Of a stretch of 64,000 nt of DNA, positions 38,725-46,605 are shown in pieces. The stretch is from Gammaproteobacteria bacterium (GTDB lineage: Bacteria > Pseudomonadota > Gammaproteobacteria > Steroidobacterales > Steroidobacteraceae). A program made the translations under genes and the position numbers. Location: the NCBI GenBank assembly GCA_004297335.1, contig SCUD01000078.1, positions 1 to 64,000 on the forward strand, given 5' to 3'. The first letter of the stretch is position 1. Each line of letters starts with the position of its first letter. Below the pieces are notes generated by a model that ran no database searches, was not told the DNA's origin, and was given only the letters and a program-made list of their open reading frames with translations.

Positions 38725-38760
38725 GACAGGTAGCACTACTGCCTGAGACTGCTGATATGC

Positions 38761-38793
38761 GCAGGGCCCCTGACGGCAGGGGCCCTGCCTTTT
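38761..38793 (+). terminator. Rho-independent terminator of pilA
   Basis: GCAGGGCCCC (38761-38770), eight-base loop, GGGGCCCTGC (38779-38788), then CTTTT. A perfect 10-bp GC-rich stem, separating the pilin transcript from the following enzyme gene. Confidence 0.9.
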
Positions 38794-38806
38794 CGGAATC
38801 CTGAAC

Positions 38807-40864
38807 ATGCCACACTGCTCCAGGAACCCGGATCGACCACTGCCCGGGTTCCTTCTCAGCCAGCTGCTCGGTGCCGGATCGCTGGCCCTCGCCGTCTGGT
38901 GGACGATGAGCGACCTGGCGCTCGCGCTGGCCAACAACAAGGTCACGGCGGCGCTGGTGTACGGGCAGGTGCTGGGACCGGTCCTGTCGCGCCGGCTGCT
39001 CGAATTCGCCATTGCTCTGCTCGCCGTGCATCTCGCCCTGGGCGGGCTCGCCTTTGCACTCGCCAGGCTCACGCTGGCCGCCGCGCCGCAGCGACTCGCC
39101 GGATGCCAGGCCCGGCTTGTCCTCGGATGGTTCACTGTCCTGGCGGCACTGGCCTGGCTCGCGAACGCGAGCTGGTATCCCGGATCGCGATTCGCCCCGG
39201 ACGCCGCCTGGCTCACCCGGGAATGGCACGGCTGGCGCTGGGCCCACCTGCCCGTACTCCTGGCCGCGGGCCTCACCGCGGCCCTTGCGCTGCGGTGCCT
39301 GTCCCGCTGGCGCCGTGTTCCGGGCCATGTTCCTTGGCTGGTCGTCGCGCTGGCAGCAGCCTGGGCGGGCGGATTCCTGCCGTTCCAGGACTCGGCGGCC
39401 TCGCGCCCGGCACCCCGGTTCGAGGCGCCACATGTGGTGATTCTCGGACTGGACTCGCTGCGGGACGACCTGGCCGGCAGCCAGTCCGACCCGCACCTGA
39501 CGCCGAACATCGATGCCTTCCTGGACGGCGCCCATCGTTTCGGTGACACGATCAGTCCGCTGGCCCGTACCTATCCGGCGCTGGTCTCCATCCTGACCGG
39601 CAGGCACCCGGTCGCGACCCAGGCCCGATTCAACCTGATGCCGCGCGCCCGGGTCGCGGAAGGCGACACGCTGGCCGACGCGCTGCGCAGCTCCGGATAC
39701 CAGACGATCTACGCGACCGACGAAGTGCGCTTCGCCAATCTCGACGAGTCCTTCGGTTTCGACCAGCTGGTCACGCCGCCAGTGGGTGCCTCCGACTTCC
39801 TGCTGGGCAAGGCCGGCGACCTCCCGCTCGTGAACCTGTTGTCGGCAACTGCGGCAGGAGCTGCGCTGTTCCCCGCCAGCCATGCGAACCGCGCCGTGCC
39901 CGTGACCTATCAACCCCGGCATTTCGTGGCCCGGCTCAAGCAGGAAATCACGGTGGACCGCCCGACCTTCCTGATGATCCACCTGACGCTGTCCCACTGG
40001 CCCTACAGCTGGGCGGGCCTGCGCAGTCCGACGACACCACAGGAATATCGCCCGGCGTACACGCGCGCGGTTGCAGCACTCGACCAGCAGTTCGCCGAGG
40101 TCACCCGGCTGCTCGAGGACAAGGGCGTGCTCGACAACGCGATCGTCGTCGTGCTGTCGGACCACGGCGAGGCCCTGGGCTGGCCTGGCGACAGCATGCT
40201 GCGCAAGACCGGCACCCCTCAGGAAATCTGGAATTCCCTGTGGGGCCACGGCACCAGCGTGATGAGCCCGCACCAGTACAGCGTCTTCCTGGCGATGCGC
40301 GGTTTTGGCCGCACGGTGCTGCCCGGCGACCCCGTCAATCACGGCTGGCCCGTTTCCCTCGAGGATGTCCGGCCGACACTGCAGCAGATCGCCACCGGCA
40401 CGGTGCCAGCGGACGTGACCGGCAGGTCGCTGCTGCCGCTCCTCGATGGAACCCTGGACCCGGCAGCACTCGCGGAGCGCATCCGCTTCACCGAGACCGA
40501 CTTCAACACACCGATGGTGCTCGCCGGCAAGTACAATCCCTCCGGCCTGGTCCACGAAGGGGCCGCCTACTATGAGATCATGCCAGCCAGTGGCTGGATG
40601 CAACTGAAGGCCGCGCGCCTCCCGGAACTGATGAATCGCAAGGAGCGTGCGGCCGTGTCCCGGGAATCCCTGCTCGCCGCGATTCCTTCCGGGAACGGGG
40701 AGGCCGTGTCGTACCTGTTCACCGACCGACGGTCGCCGCTGCCACGGCGCCTGGCCGGCCGGCCTGACCCGGGCGTCGAGCCGGAAGCCGCGCGGCTCTG
40801 GGATGCCCTGCACGAACGGTTTGCCGGCGAGCTCCCGCCAACCCGGGACACGCCGCATCTGTGA
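38807..40864 (+). CDS. Membrane alkaline-phosphatase-superfamily enzyme with Thr nucleophile, candidate pilin phosphoform transferase
   Basis: A 685-residue inner-membrane protein: four predicted helices (about 15-200), then a periplasmic sulfatase/alkaline-phosphatase fold. Metal ligands are visible at Asp216 (ILGLDSLRDD), Asp452/His453 (LSDHGE) and His481 (GHGTS). Where sulfatases have CxPSR, this protein has Thr255 in RTYPALVSILTG, as in LtaS and phosphoethanolamine transferases, so a phosphotransfer role is more likely than sulfate hydrolysis. It lies directly after pilA and before pilB, which suggests that it modifies the pilin or the envelope near the pilus, as PptA does in Neisseria. 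That role is inferred. ATG 38807 is 14 bases after the pilA terminator. Confidence 0.8.
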   Translation: MPHCSRNPDRPLPGFLLSQLLGAGSLALAVWWTMSDLALALANNKVTAALVYGQVLGPVLSRRLLEFAIALLAVHLALGGLAFALARLTLAAAPQRLAGCQARLVLGWFTVLAALAWLANASWYPGSRFAPDAAWLTREWHGWRWAHLPVLLAAGLTAALALRCLSRWRRVPGHVPWLVVALAAAWAGGFLPFQDSAASRPAPRFEAPHVVILGLDSLRDDLAGSQSDPHLTPNIDAFLDGAHRFGDTISPLARTYPALVSILTGRHPVATQARFNLMPRARVAEGDTLADALRSSGYQTIYATDEVRFANLDESFGFDQLVTPPVGASDFLLGKAGDLPLVNLLSATAAGAALFPASHANRAVPVTYQPRHFVARLKQEITVDRPTFLMIHLTLSHWPYSWAGLRSPTTPQEYRPAYTRAVAALDQQFAEVTRLLEDKGVLDNAIVVVLSDHGEALGWPGDSMLRKTGTPQEIWNSLWGHGTSVMSPHQYSVFLAMRGFGRTVLPGDPVNHGWPVSLEDVRPTLQQIATGTVPADVTGRSLLPLLDGTLDPAALAERIRFTETDFNTPMVLAGKYNPSGLVHEGAAYYEIMPASGWMQLKAARLPELMNRKERAAVSRESLLAAIPSGNGEAVSYLFTDRRSPLPRRLAGRPDPGVEPEAARLWDALHERFAGELPPTRDTPHL

Positions 40865-40990
40865 CGGGGATCACCCGGGGCGAAGCTGGCTTGTGGGAGC
40901 ATCTTGGCCGATTTAACAATTGCCGGCGGGCCCTGAAGGGGTTCATTATTTGCCGCCAGGGACCATGAATGTCCAGGACGAACTGACCGG

Positions 40991-42730
40991 ATGAACGAAA
41001 GCGCAAGCGCGATGGCGAGCCCGGTGCGGGCAGTCCTGTCAGGACTGCCCCAGCGCCTCGTGCAGGACGGCCTGCTCGACGAGGCGGCAATGCTCGATGC
41101 GATCGCCAGTGCCCGTGAGCGCAAGACCCACCTCGTCAGCTGGCTGGTGTCGCGCGAACTGGCCGGCGCCCGTGACATCGCGGTCGCCGCGGCCCAGGAG
41201 TTCGGCGTCGCGCTGCTCGATCTGGACGCCGTCAGTATCGACATCGACACGGTCCGGCTGGTCAACGAGAAGCTGCTGGCCAAGCACCGGGTCCTGCCCC
41301 TGGTCAAGCGCGGCAAGCGCCTGCACGTCGCGGTCTCGGATCCGACCAACCTGCACGCGGTCGACGAGATCAAGTTCCAGACCGGGCTGTCGATCGAGGC
41401 CGTGGTCGTCGAGGACGACAAGCTGCAGCGCGCGGTGCAGAAGGCCATCGAGCAGGTCGACACCTCGATGCCCTCGCTTGGCGAGGACGACTTCGCGCTC
41501 GACAACCTCGAGATCACCTCGGACGAGGAGGTCGAGGCCAGCGTCACCCGCGACGACGTCGAGGACGCGCCGATCGTCCGCTTCGTCAACAAGATCATGC
41601 TCGACGCGATCCGCCGCAACGCCTCGGACATCCACTTCGAACCCTACGAGAGGTACTACCGCATCCGGCTGCGCATCGACGGCGTGCTGCGCGAGATTGC
41701 CCAGCCGCCGGTGCAGCTCGCGACCAAGCTCGCCGCGCGCCTGAAGGTCATGTCGCGGCTCGACATCGCCGAGCGGCGCGTGCCCCAGGACGGGCGCATC
41801 AAGATGCGCCTGTCCAAGAACCGCTCGATCGACTTCCGCGTCAGCAGCTGCCCGACGCTGTTTGGCGAGAAGATCGTGCTGCGCATCCTGGACGCCAGCA
41901 CCGCCATGATGGGCATCGATGCGCTGGGCTACGAGCCGTTCCAGAAAGATCTGTACATGAAGACGCTGGCGCGACCCCAGGGCATGATTCTGGTGACCGG
42001 CCCGACCGGCAGCGGCAAGACGGTCTCGCTGTACACGGGCCTGTCGATCCTGAATGTCGAGGACACCAACATCTCGACCGCCGAGGATCCGGCGGAAATC
42101 GTCCTGCCGGGCGTCAACCAGGTCAACGTGAATCCCAAGGTCGGGTTGACCTTCGCCGCCGCGCTGCGCGCCTTCCTGCGCCAGGACCCGGATGTCATCA
42201 TGGTCGGCGAGGTCCGTGACCTGGAAACCGCCGAGATCGCGATCAAGGCGGCGCAGACCGGCCACCTGGTGCTGTCCACGCTGCATACGAACGATGCGCC
42301 GCAAACGCTGACCCGGATGATCGACATGGGGGTCAAGCCCTATGCGATCGCGACCTCGGTGAGCCTGATCATCGCCCAACGGCTCGCCCGGCGACTGTGC
42401 AACAGCTGCAAGGCCGAGTTGAAGCTGCCGGCCGAGGCGGCGCTGCGCGAGGGCTTCTCTCACGAACAGGTGGAACGGCCGGACTTCCGGATCTACCGGG
42501 CGGTGGGCTGCAGCCAGTGTACGGACGGCTTCAAGGGCCGCGTAGGCATCTACGAGGTGCTGCCGGTGACCGAGTCGATCGGCCGGATCATCCTCGAGGG
42601 CGGCAGTGCCCCCCATATCCGCGACCAGGCCCGCAAGGAGGGGGTCTGGGACCTGCGCACGTCTGCGCTCAAGAAGGTGCTGGACGGGGTCACGAGTCTC
42701 GAGGAAGTCAACCGCGTCACGGTCGAGTGA
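40991..42730 (+). CDS. pilB: Type IV pilus extension ATPase PilB
   Basis: Cytoplasmic GspE-family hexameric ATPase driving pilin polymerisation. The 579-residue protein has an N-terminal GspE-N domain (about 20-170). The ATPase domain has Walker A GPTGSGKT (about 337), an Asp box and Walker B-type RQDPDVIMVGEVRD, and a His box GHLVLSTLHTNDA. A tetracysteine zinc motif (CNSCKAEL ... CSQCTDG) lies near residue 475. ATG 40991 gives a plausible N-terminus. The upstream 126 bases contain a CATTAT -10-like box with a TTGCCG element 18 bases upstream, but no sigma-54 promoter. It is first in pilB-pilC-pilD-coaE-zapD-yacG. Confidence 0.97.
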   Translation: MNESASAMASPVRAVLSGLPQRLVQDGLLDEAAMLDAIASARERKTHLVSWLVSRELAGARDIAVAAAQEFGVALLDLDAVSIDIDTVRLVNEKLLAKHRVLPLVKRGKRLHVAVSDPTNLHAVDEIKFQTGLSIEAVVVEDDKLQRAVQKAIEQVDTSMPSLGEDDFALDNLEITSDEEVEASVTRDDVEDAPIVRFVNKIMLDAIRRNASDIHFEPYERYYRIRLRIDGVLREIAQPPVQLATKLAARLKVMSRLDIAERRVPQDGRIKMRLSKNRSIDFRVSSCPTLFGEKIVLRILDASTAMMGIDALGYEPFQKDLYMKTLARPQGMILVTGPTGSGKTVSLYTGLSILNVEDTNISTAEDPAEIVLPGVNQVNVNPKVGLTFAAALRAFLRQDPDVIMVGEVRDLETAEIAIKAAQTGHLVLSTLHTNDAPQTLTRMIDMGVKPYAIATSVSLIIAQRLARRLCNSCKAELKLPAEAALREGFSHEQVERPDFRIYRAVGCSQCTDGFKGRVGIYEVLPVTESIGRIILEGGSAPHIRDQARKEGVWDLRTSALKKVLDGVTSLEEVNRVTVE

Positions 42731-42780
42731 CCGCGCCGGCCCTTATCATATAAGCGTCAAGCCAGAGGACGACTGCCACC

Positions 42781-44001
42781 ATGCCGCCGAGCGCCGCTCT
42801 CGCCAGGGACACCCCGTTCGTTTGGGAAGGCAAGGACCGCAAGGGCAACAAGATCCGGGGACGTTCGCTCGCCAACAACGAGAAGGACGTCCGCGCCGAA
42901 CTGCGTCGCCAGAACATCGTCCCGACCCGGATCCGCAAGCAGCGGCAGCTGTTCAGCACCGGCGGCAAGATCACGCCCGGGGACATCGCGATCTTCAGCC
43001 GCCAGCTGGCGACGATGCTGACCGCGGGTATCCCGCTGGTCCAGGCCTTCGAGATCGTCGGCGTCGGCCACGAGAAACCGGCGATGCAGAAGCTGATCCT
43101 CGACATCAAGCTGAATATCGAGGGCGGCAGCACGCTGCATGAGTCGCTGGCCAAGCACCCGCTTTATTTCGACGATCTCTTCATCAACCTGGTCGAGGCC
43201 GGCGAGCAGGCCGGCGCGCTCGAGAGCCTGCTCGACAAGGTCGCGACCTACAAGGAGAAGACCGAGGCGCTGAAGAAGAAGATCAAGAAGGCCCTGTTCT
43301 ACCCGGCGGCCGTGCTGGTGGTCGCCGTCATCGTCACGCTGATCCTGCTGATCTTCGTGATCCCGCAGTTCGAAGCGCTGTTCAAGGGCTTCGGCGCCGA
43401 CCTGCCGGCGTTTACCCGCATGGTCATCAGCCTGTCGCAGTTCGTGCAGACCCAGGGCTGGTGGATGGGCCTGCTGGCCGGCGGCACCATCGCCGCGTTT
43501 GCGTACTTCAAGAAGCGCTCGCGGGCGATGCGCCAGCTGCTGGACCGCCTGATGCTGAAGCTGCCGGTGGTCGGCCCGATCCTGGTGAAGGCGGCGATCG
43601 CACGCTACGCCCGCACACTCGCCACGATGTTCTCCGCCGGCGTGCCGCTGGTCGAAGCGATGGAATCCGTCGCGGGCGCCACCGGCAACATCGTCTACGA
43701 GCAGGCCGTCATGCGCATGCGTGACGAGGTCGCCACCGGCCAGCGCCTGCAGCGGGCGATGGAGAACACCGGGCTGTTCCCGAACATGGTCGTGCAGATG
43801 ATCGCGGTCGGCGAGGAGTCCGGCTCGCTGGACGAGATGGCCAGCAAGGTCGCCGATTTCTATGAACTGGAGGTCGATGCCGCCGTCGATGCCCTGTCGA
43901 GCCTGCTCGAGCCCTTGATCATGGCAATCCTGGGCGTGCTCGTCGGCGGGCTGGTCATCGCGATGTACCTGCCGATCTTCAAGCTGGGCGCCGTGATCTG
44001 A
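42781..44001 (+). CDS. pilC: Type IV pilus inner-membrane platform protein PilC
   Basis: GspF-family protein of 406 residues that couples PilB to the growing pilus. Two T2SSF repeats are seen. Each has the FSRQLATML(T)AGIPL or YARTLATMFSAGVPLVEA element, and three membrane helices follow (about 175-200, 225-245 and 375-400). VGEESGSLDEM and the C-terminal LVGGLVIAMYLPIFKLG are family hallmarks. ATG 42781 follows GAGGACG. The 50-base gap after pilB contains an AT-rich palindrome, CTTAT-CAT-ATAAG (42742-42754), a possible internal promoter element. Confidence 0.97.
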   Translation: MPPSAALARDTPFVWEGKDRKGNKIRGRSLANNEKDVRAELRRQNIVPTRIRKQRQLFSTGGKITPGDIAIFSRQLATMLTAGIPLVQAFEIVGVGHEKPAMQKLILDIKLNIEGGSTLHESLAKHPLYFDDLFINLVEAGEQAGALESLLDKVATYKEKTEALKKKIKKALFYPAAVLVVAVIVTLILLIFVIPQFEALFKGFGADLPAFTRMVISLSQFVQTQGWWMGLLAGGTIAAFAYFKKRSRAMRQLLDRLMLKLPVVGPILVKAAIARYARTLATMFSAGVPLVEAMESVAGATGNIVYEQAVMRMRDEVATGQRLQRAMENTGLFPNMVVQMIAVGEESGSLDEMASKVADFYELEVDAAVDALSSLLEPLIMAILGVLVGGLVIAMYLPIFKLGAVI

Positions 44002-44018
44002 ACGCGCCGGCGGGGCTC

Positions 44019-44906
44019 GTGGAGCTGTTCGCAGCCAGCCCGGCCGCATGGGTGGCTGCGGTGGCGGTCCTCGGACTCGTCGTTGGCAGTTTCCTCAACG
44101 TCGTGATCCTGCGCCTGCCGCCGCTGCTCGAGTGGCGGTGGCGGCGCGAGTGCGCGCAAGTACCCGGGGTCACGGTACCGGCAGAGACCGGGAAGCCGGC
44201 TGGCCTGGTGCGGCCGCGCTCGCGTTGCCCGTCCTGCCGCGCACCGATCCGCGCGCTGCACAATATTCCGGTGCTGAGCTGGCTCGCGCTGCGCGGCCGT
44301 TGCGCCGCCTGCCAGGCACCGATCTCCCCGCGCTATCCGCTGGTGGAGCTCGCCACCGCGATCCTGTCGGCGCTGGTCGCGTCGCGGTTCGGATTCACGC
44401 CCGAGGCCGGTCTCGCGCTGGTCCTGACCTGGGCCCTGGTCGCGCTCACCGGCATCGACCTCGACCACCAGCTGTTGCCCGACCTGCTGACGCTGCCGCT
44501 GCTGTGGATCGGCCTGCTCGCCAGCCTGGCCCATGACCCGGGTGGAGCCCTGGCCCTGCCCGCCAGCCCGCAGGACGCGATCCTCGGGGCTGCCGGCGGC
44601 TATGCGTTCCTGTGGCTCGTTTTCCAGCTCTTCCGGCTGCTGACCGGCAAGGAGGGCATGGGCTATGGCGACTTCAAGCTCTTCGCCGCCGCGGGCGTCT
44701 GGCTGGGCTGGCAGATGCTGCCGCTCGTACTGCTGTTGTCCGCGGTCGTGGGTGCCACGGTCGGACTGGTGATGATCGCCGCCAAGCGCCACGGGCGCGG
44801 CATCCCGATCCCGTTCGGACCCTTCCTCGCGGGGGCCACCTGGATCGCGGCACTGTGGGGCCCGACCATCGTCGATGCGTACCTCGGCGTCGCCGGGCTG
44901 CGCTAA
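44019..44906 (+). CDS. pilD: Prepilin leader peptidase and N-methyltransferase PilD
   Basis: Aspartic membrane peptidase that cleaves and N-methylates prepilins such as PilA. The 295-residue protein starts at GTG 44019. The N-terminal methyltransferase domain has GSFLNVVILRLP and a cytoplasmic zinc motif with two CxxC pairs (CPSC ... CAAC). The peptidase Asp residues lie in ALTGIDLDHQLLPD and in GMGYGDFKLFAA (the GxGD motif), and about seven membrane helices are predicted. It is 17 bases from pilC. A GspO-type role for a type II secretion system cannot be excluded. Confidence 0.95.
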   Translation: MELFAASPAAWVAAVAVLGLVVGSFLNVVILRLPPLLEWRWRRECAQVPGVTVPAETGKPAGLVRPRSRCPSCRAPIRALHNIPVLSWLALRGRCAACQAPISPRYPLVELATAILSALVASRFGFTPEAGLALVLTWALVALTGIDLDHQLLPDLLTLPLLWIGLLASLAHDPGGALALPASPQDAILGAAGGYAFLWLVFQLFRLLTGKEGMGYGDFKLFAAAGVWLGWQMLPLVLLLSAVVGATVGLVMIAAKRHGRGIPIPFGPFLAGATWIAALWGPTIVDAYLGVAGLR

Positions 44907-44913
44907 GGTGGGC

Positions 44914-45528
44914 ATGCGCCCGCTCCGAATCGGCCTGACCGGCGGCATCGCCAGCGGCAAGACGACCGTGGCCAGGCACTTCGCCGCCCTGGGCGCCACG
45001 GTCATCGACACGGATCAGCTCGCCCGCGAGGTGGTCGAGCCGGGCCGGCCGGCACTCGCGGCACTGGTAGACGCACTTGGCGCCGGGATCCTGGACGCCA
45101 GCGGCCGGCTCGACCGCCGCCGCCTGCGGGACCGGATCTTCGCGGATACCGCGACCCGGCGCGTGGTCGGGAACATCGTTCATCCGGCGATCCACACCGA
45201 ACTGCGACGCCAGGTGGAAACTGCAGGCGGGCCCTACCAGATGCTGGTCATCCCGCTGCTGGTCGAGGGTGGCCGCCGCCCGGAGCTGGTGGATCGCGTC
45301 CTGGTCGTCGATTGCCCGGAGGAACAGCAGCTCGAGCGCCTGATCCGGCGCGATGGCGAGACCCGCGAATCGGCGCTGCGTGCGCTCAGCGCGCAGGCCT
45401 CGCGGGCACAGCGCCTCGCCGCCGCGGATGAGGTGATCGACAACACCGGCGACGAGGCCGGACTGGCCGCCCGGGTTGCCGAGCTGGATCGCCATTACCG
45501 CGAGCTGGCGGCGGCAATCGGAGCCTAA
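44914..45528 (+). CDS. coaE: Dephospho-CoA kinase
   Basis: Last step of CoA synthesis. The 204-residue P-loop kinase has GLTGGIASGKTTVARHFA at the N-terminus, then VIDTDQLAREVV, IPLLVEGG, and VVDCPEEQQLERLIRRDG of the lid. ATG 44914 has AAGGTGGGC upstream and overlaps nothing. GTG 44908 is possible but less well spaced. It follows pilD by seven bases and precedes zapD, the order also found in E. coli (hofC...coaE-zapD-yacG). Together with panD it places two CoA-pathway genes in the window. Confidence 0.96.
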   Translation: MRPLRIGLTGGIASGKTTVARHFAALGATVIDTDQLAREVVEPGRPALAALVDALGAGILDASGRLDRRRLRDRIFADTATRRVVGNIVHPAIHTELRRQVETAGGPYQMLVIPLLVEGGRRPELVDRVLVVDCPEEQQLERLIRRDGETRESALRALSAQASRAQRLAAADEVIDNTGDEAGLAARVAELDRHYRELAAAIGA

Positions 45529-45531
45529 ACC

Positions 45532-46398
45532 ATGTCTCAGGACGACCTGCAGCGGGATCTGCTGTTTACGGGGCCGGAAGCCCTGCCGCAGAATAGCAGG
45601 ATGTTCGAACCCGCCCCGGAACCACGCGCTGAACTGGCCGCGCTCACCTATGAGCAGCCGCTCAACGAACGCATGCGCATGTTCATGCGCCTCGAGTTCC
45701 TGTGGCAGCAGATCAGCCACCATGCCGGTGCCAGCCATGCCTGGGGCAGCCGGGCGGCCGTGTCCGGGCTGCTCGAGATCCTCGCGATCACCTCGCGGGG
45801 TGATGCGCGGGGTGATGCGCTGAAGGAACTCGAGCGACAGATGACGGCGCTGCGCGACTACCAGAACCGACCCGGCGTCGATGACAGTCGGCTGCGCTCG
45901 ATCGTCCGCGTGCTCGAGCAACGCCGCGACGAGCTGAACGCCGCGGGCGCCAACTTCATGCAGCGGCTGCGCGAGTCCGAGTTCCTGAACGCGATCAAGC
46001 ACCGCAGCGCGATCCCTGGCGGCACCTGCGAATTCGACCTGCCCGACTACTTCTACTGGCTGAACCTCGATCCGGCCCGGCGTGACAGCGACCTCGCCGA
46101 CTGGCTGGCGACCATCCGCCCGCTGTGCGAAAGCGTGTCGGAGCTGCTGTGGATCACGCGCGAGAACGCGCGGCCACGCGCAGAAATCGCACCGGGCGGC
46201 GTGTACCAGATCGCCTTCGAACGCGAGCGCCCGGTGCAGCTGCTGCGCGTGACGCTTCCCGGCGATTGCGGGCTGTTTCCAGAGGTCAGCGGCAGTCACC
46301 ACCGCTGCAGCCTGCGCTTCCTGCGCTGGACCGGCTTGAATCAGCGTCCCGTGCAGGCCGAGCTGGACGTGCAGTTCCTGCTGACCACCTGTTATTGA
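45532..46398 (+). CDS. zapD: Cell division protein ZapD
   Basis: Cytosolic FtsZ-bundling protein (YacF, DUF1342). The 288-residue product is about 40 residues longer than E. coli ZapD because of an N-terminal extension (MSQDDLQRDLLFTGPEALPQ). Conserved parts are YEQPLNERMRMFMRLEFLWQQ, LLEILAITSRGD, KELERQM, AIPGGTCEFDLP, WLNL and LRVTLPGDCGLFPEVSG. ATG 45532 is four bases after the coaE stop. A later start inside the extension is possible. ftsZ itself is about 11 kb away. Confidence 0.93.
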   Translation: MSQDDLQRDLLFTGPEALPQNSRMFEPAPEPRAELAALTYEQPLNERMRMFMRLEFLWQQISHHAGASHAWGSRAAVSGLLEILAITSRGDARGDALKELERQMTALRDYQNRPGVDDSRLRSIVRVLEQRRDELNAAGANFMQRLRESEFLNAIKHRSAIPGGTCEFDLPDYFYWLNLDPARRDSDLADWLATIRPLCESVSELLWITRENARPRAEIAPGGVYQIAFERERPVQLLRVTLPGDCGLFPEVSGSHHRCSLRFLRWTGLNQRPVQAELDVQFLLTTCY

Positions 46399-46410
46399 GG
46401 GCCATGGGCG

Positions 46411-46590
46411 ATGCTCGTCTGCTGCCCGCAGTGTCACCGCCAGCACGAATGGGACCGCACCAGCCACTGGCGGCCCTTCTGCAGCGAGCGCTGCCAGCTC
46501 ATCGACCTCGGCGCCTGGCTGACCGAACGCCATGTGATCCCGGGCGAGTCGAGCCCGGAACCGACCGACGACGAGCTACGCCGTCACTGA
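46411..46590 (+). CDS. yacG: DNA gyrase inhibitor YacG
   Basis: A 59-residue zinc-finger protein that binds GyrB and blocks DNA binding in E. coli. It has the motif CPQC, then [12 protein letters not shown] (C-x2-C...C-x3-C), followed by [17 protein letters not shown]. The acidic tail ([14 protein letters not shown]) matches the family. ATG 46411 is chosen. An ATG at 46404 in another frame overlaps it but encodes no recognisable protein. It is the last gene of coaE-zapD-yacG and convergent with the prolyl oligopeptidase gene, 15 bases apart. Confidence 0.93.
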   Translation: MLVCCPQCHRQHEWDRTSHWRPFCSERCQLIDLGAWLTERHVIPGESSPEPTDDELRRH

Positions 46591-46605
46591 ACCCCGGTCA
46601 CGCGA

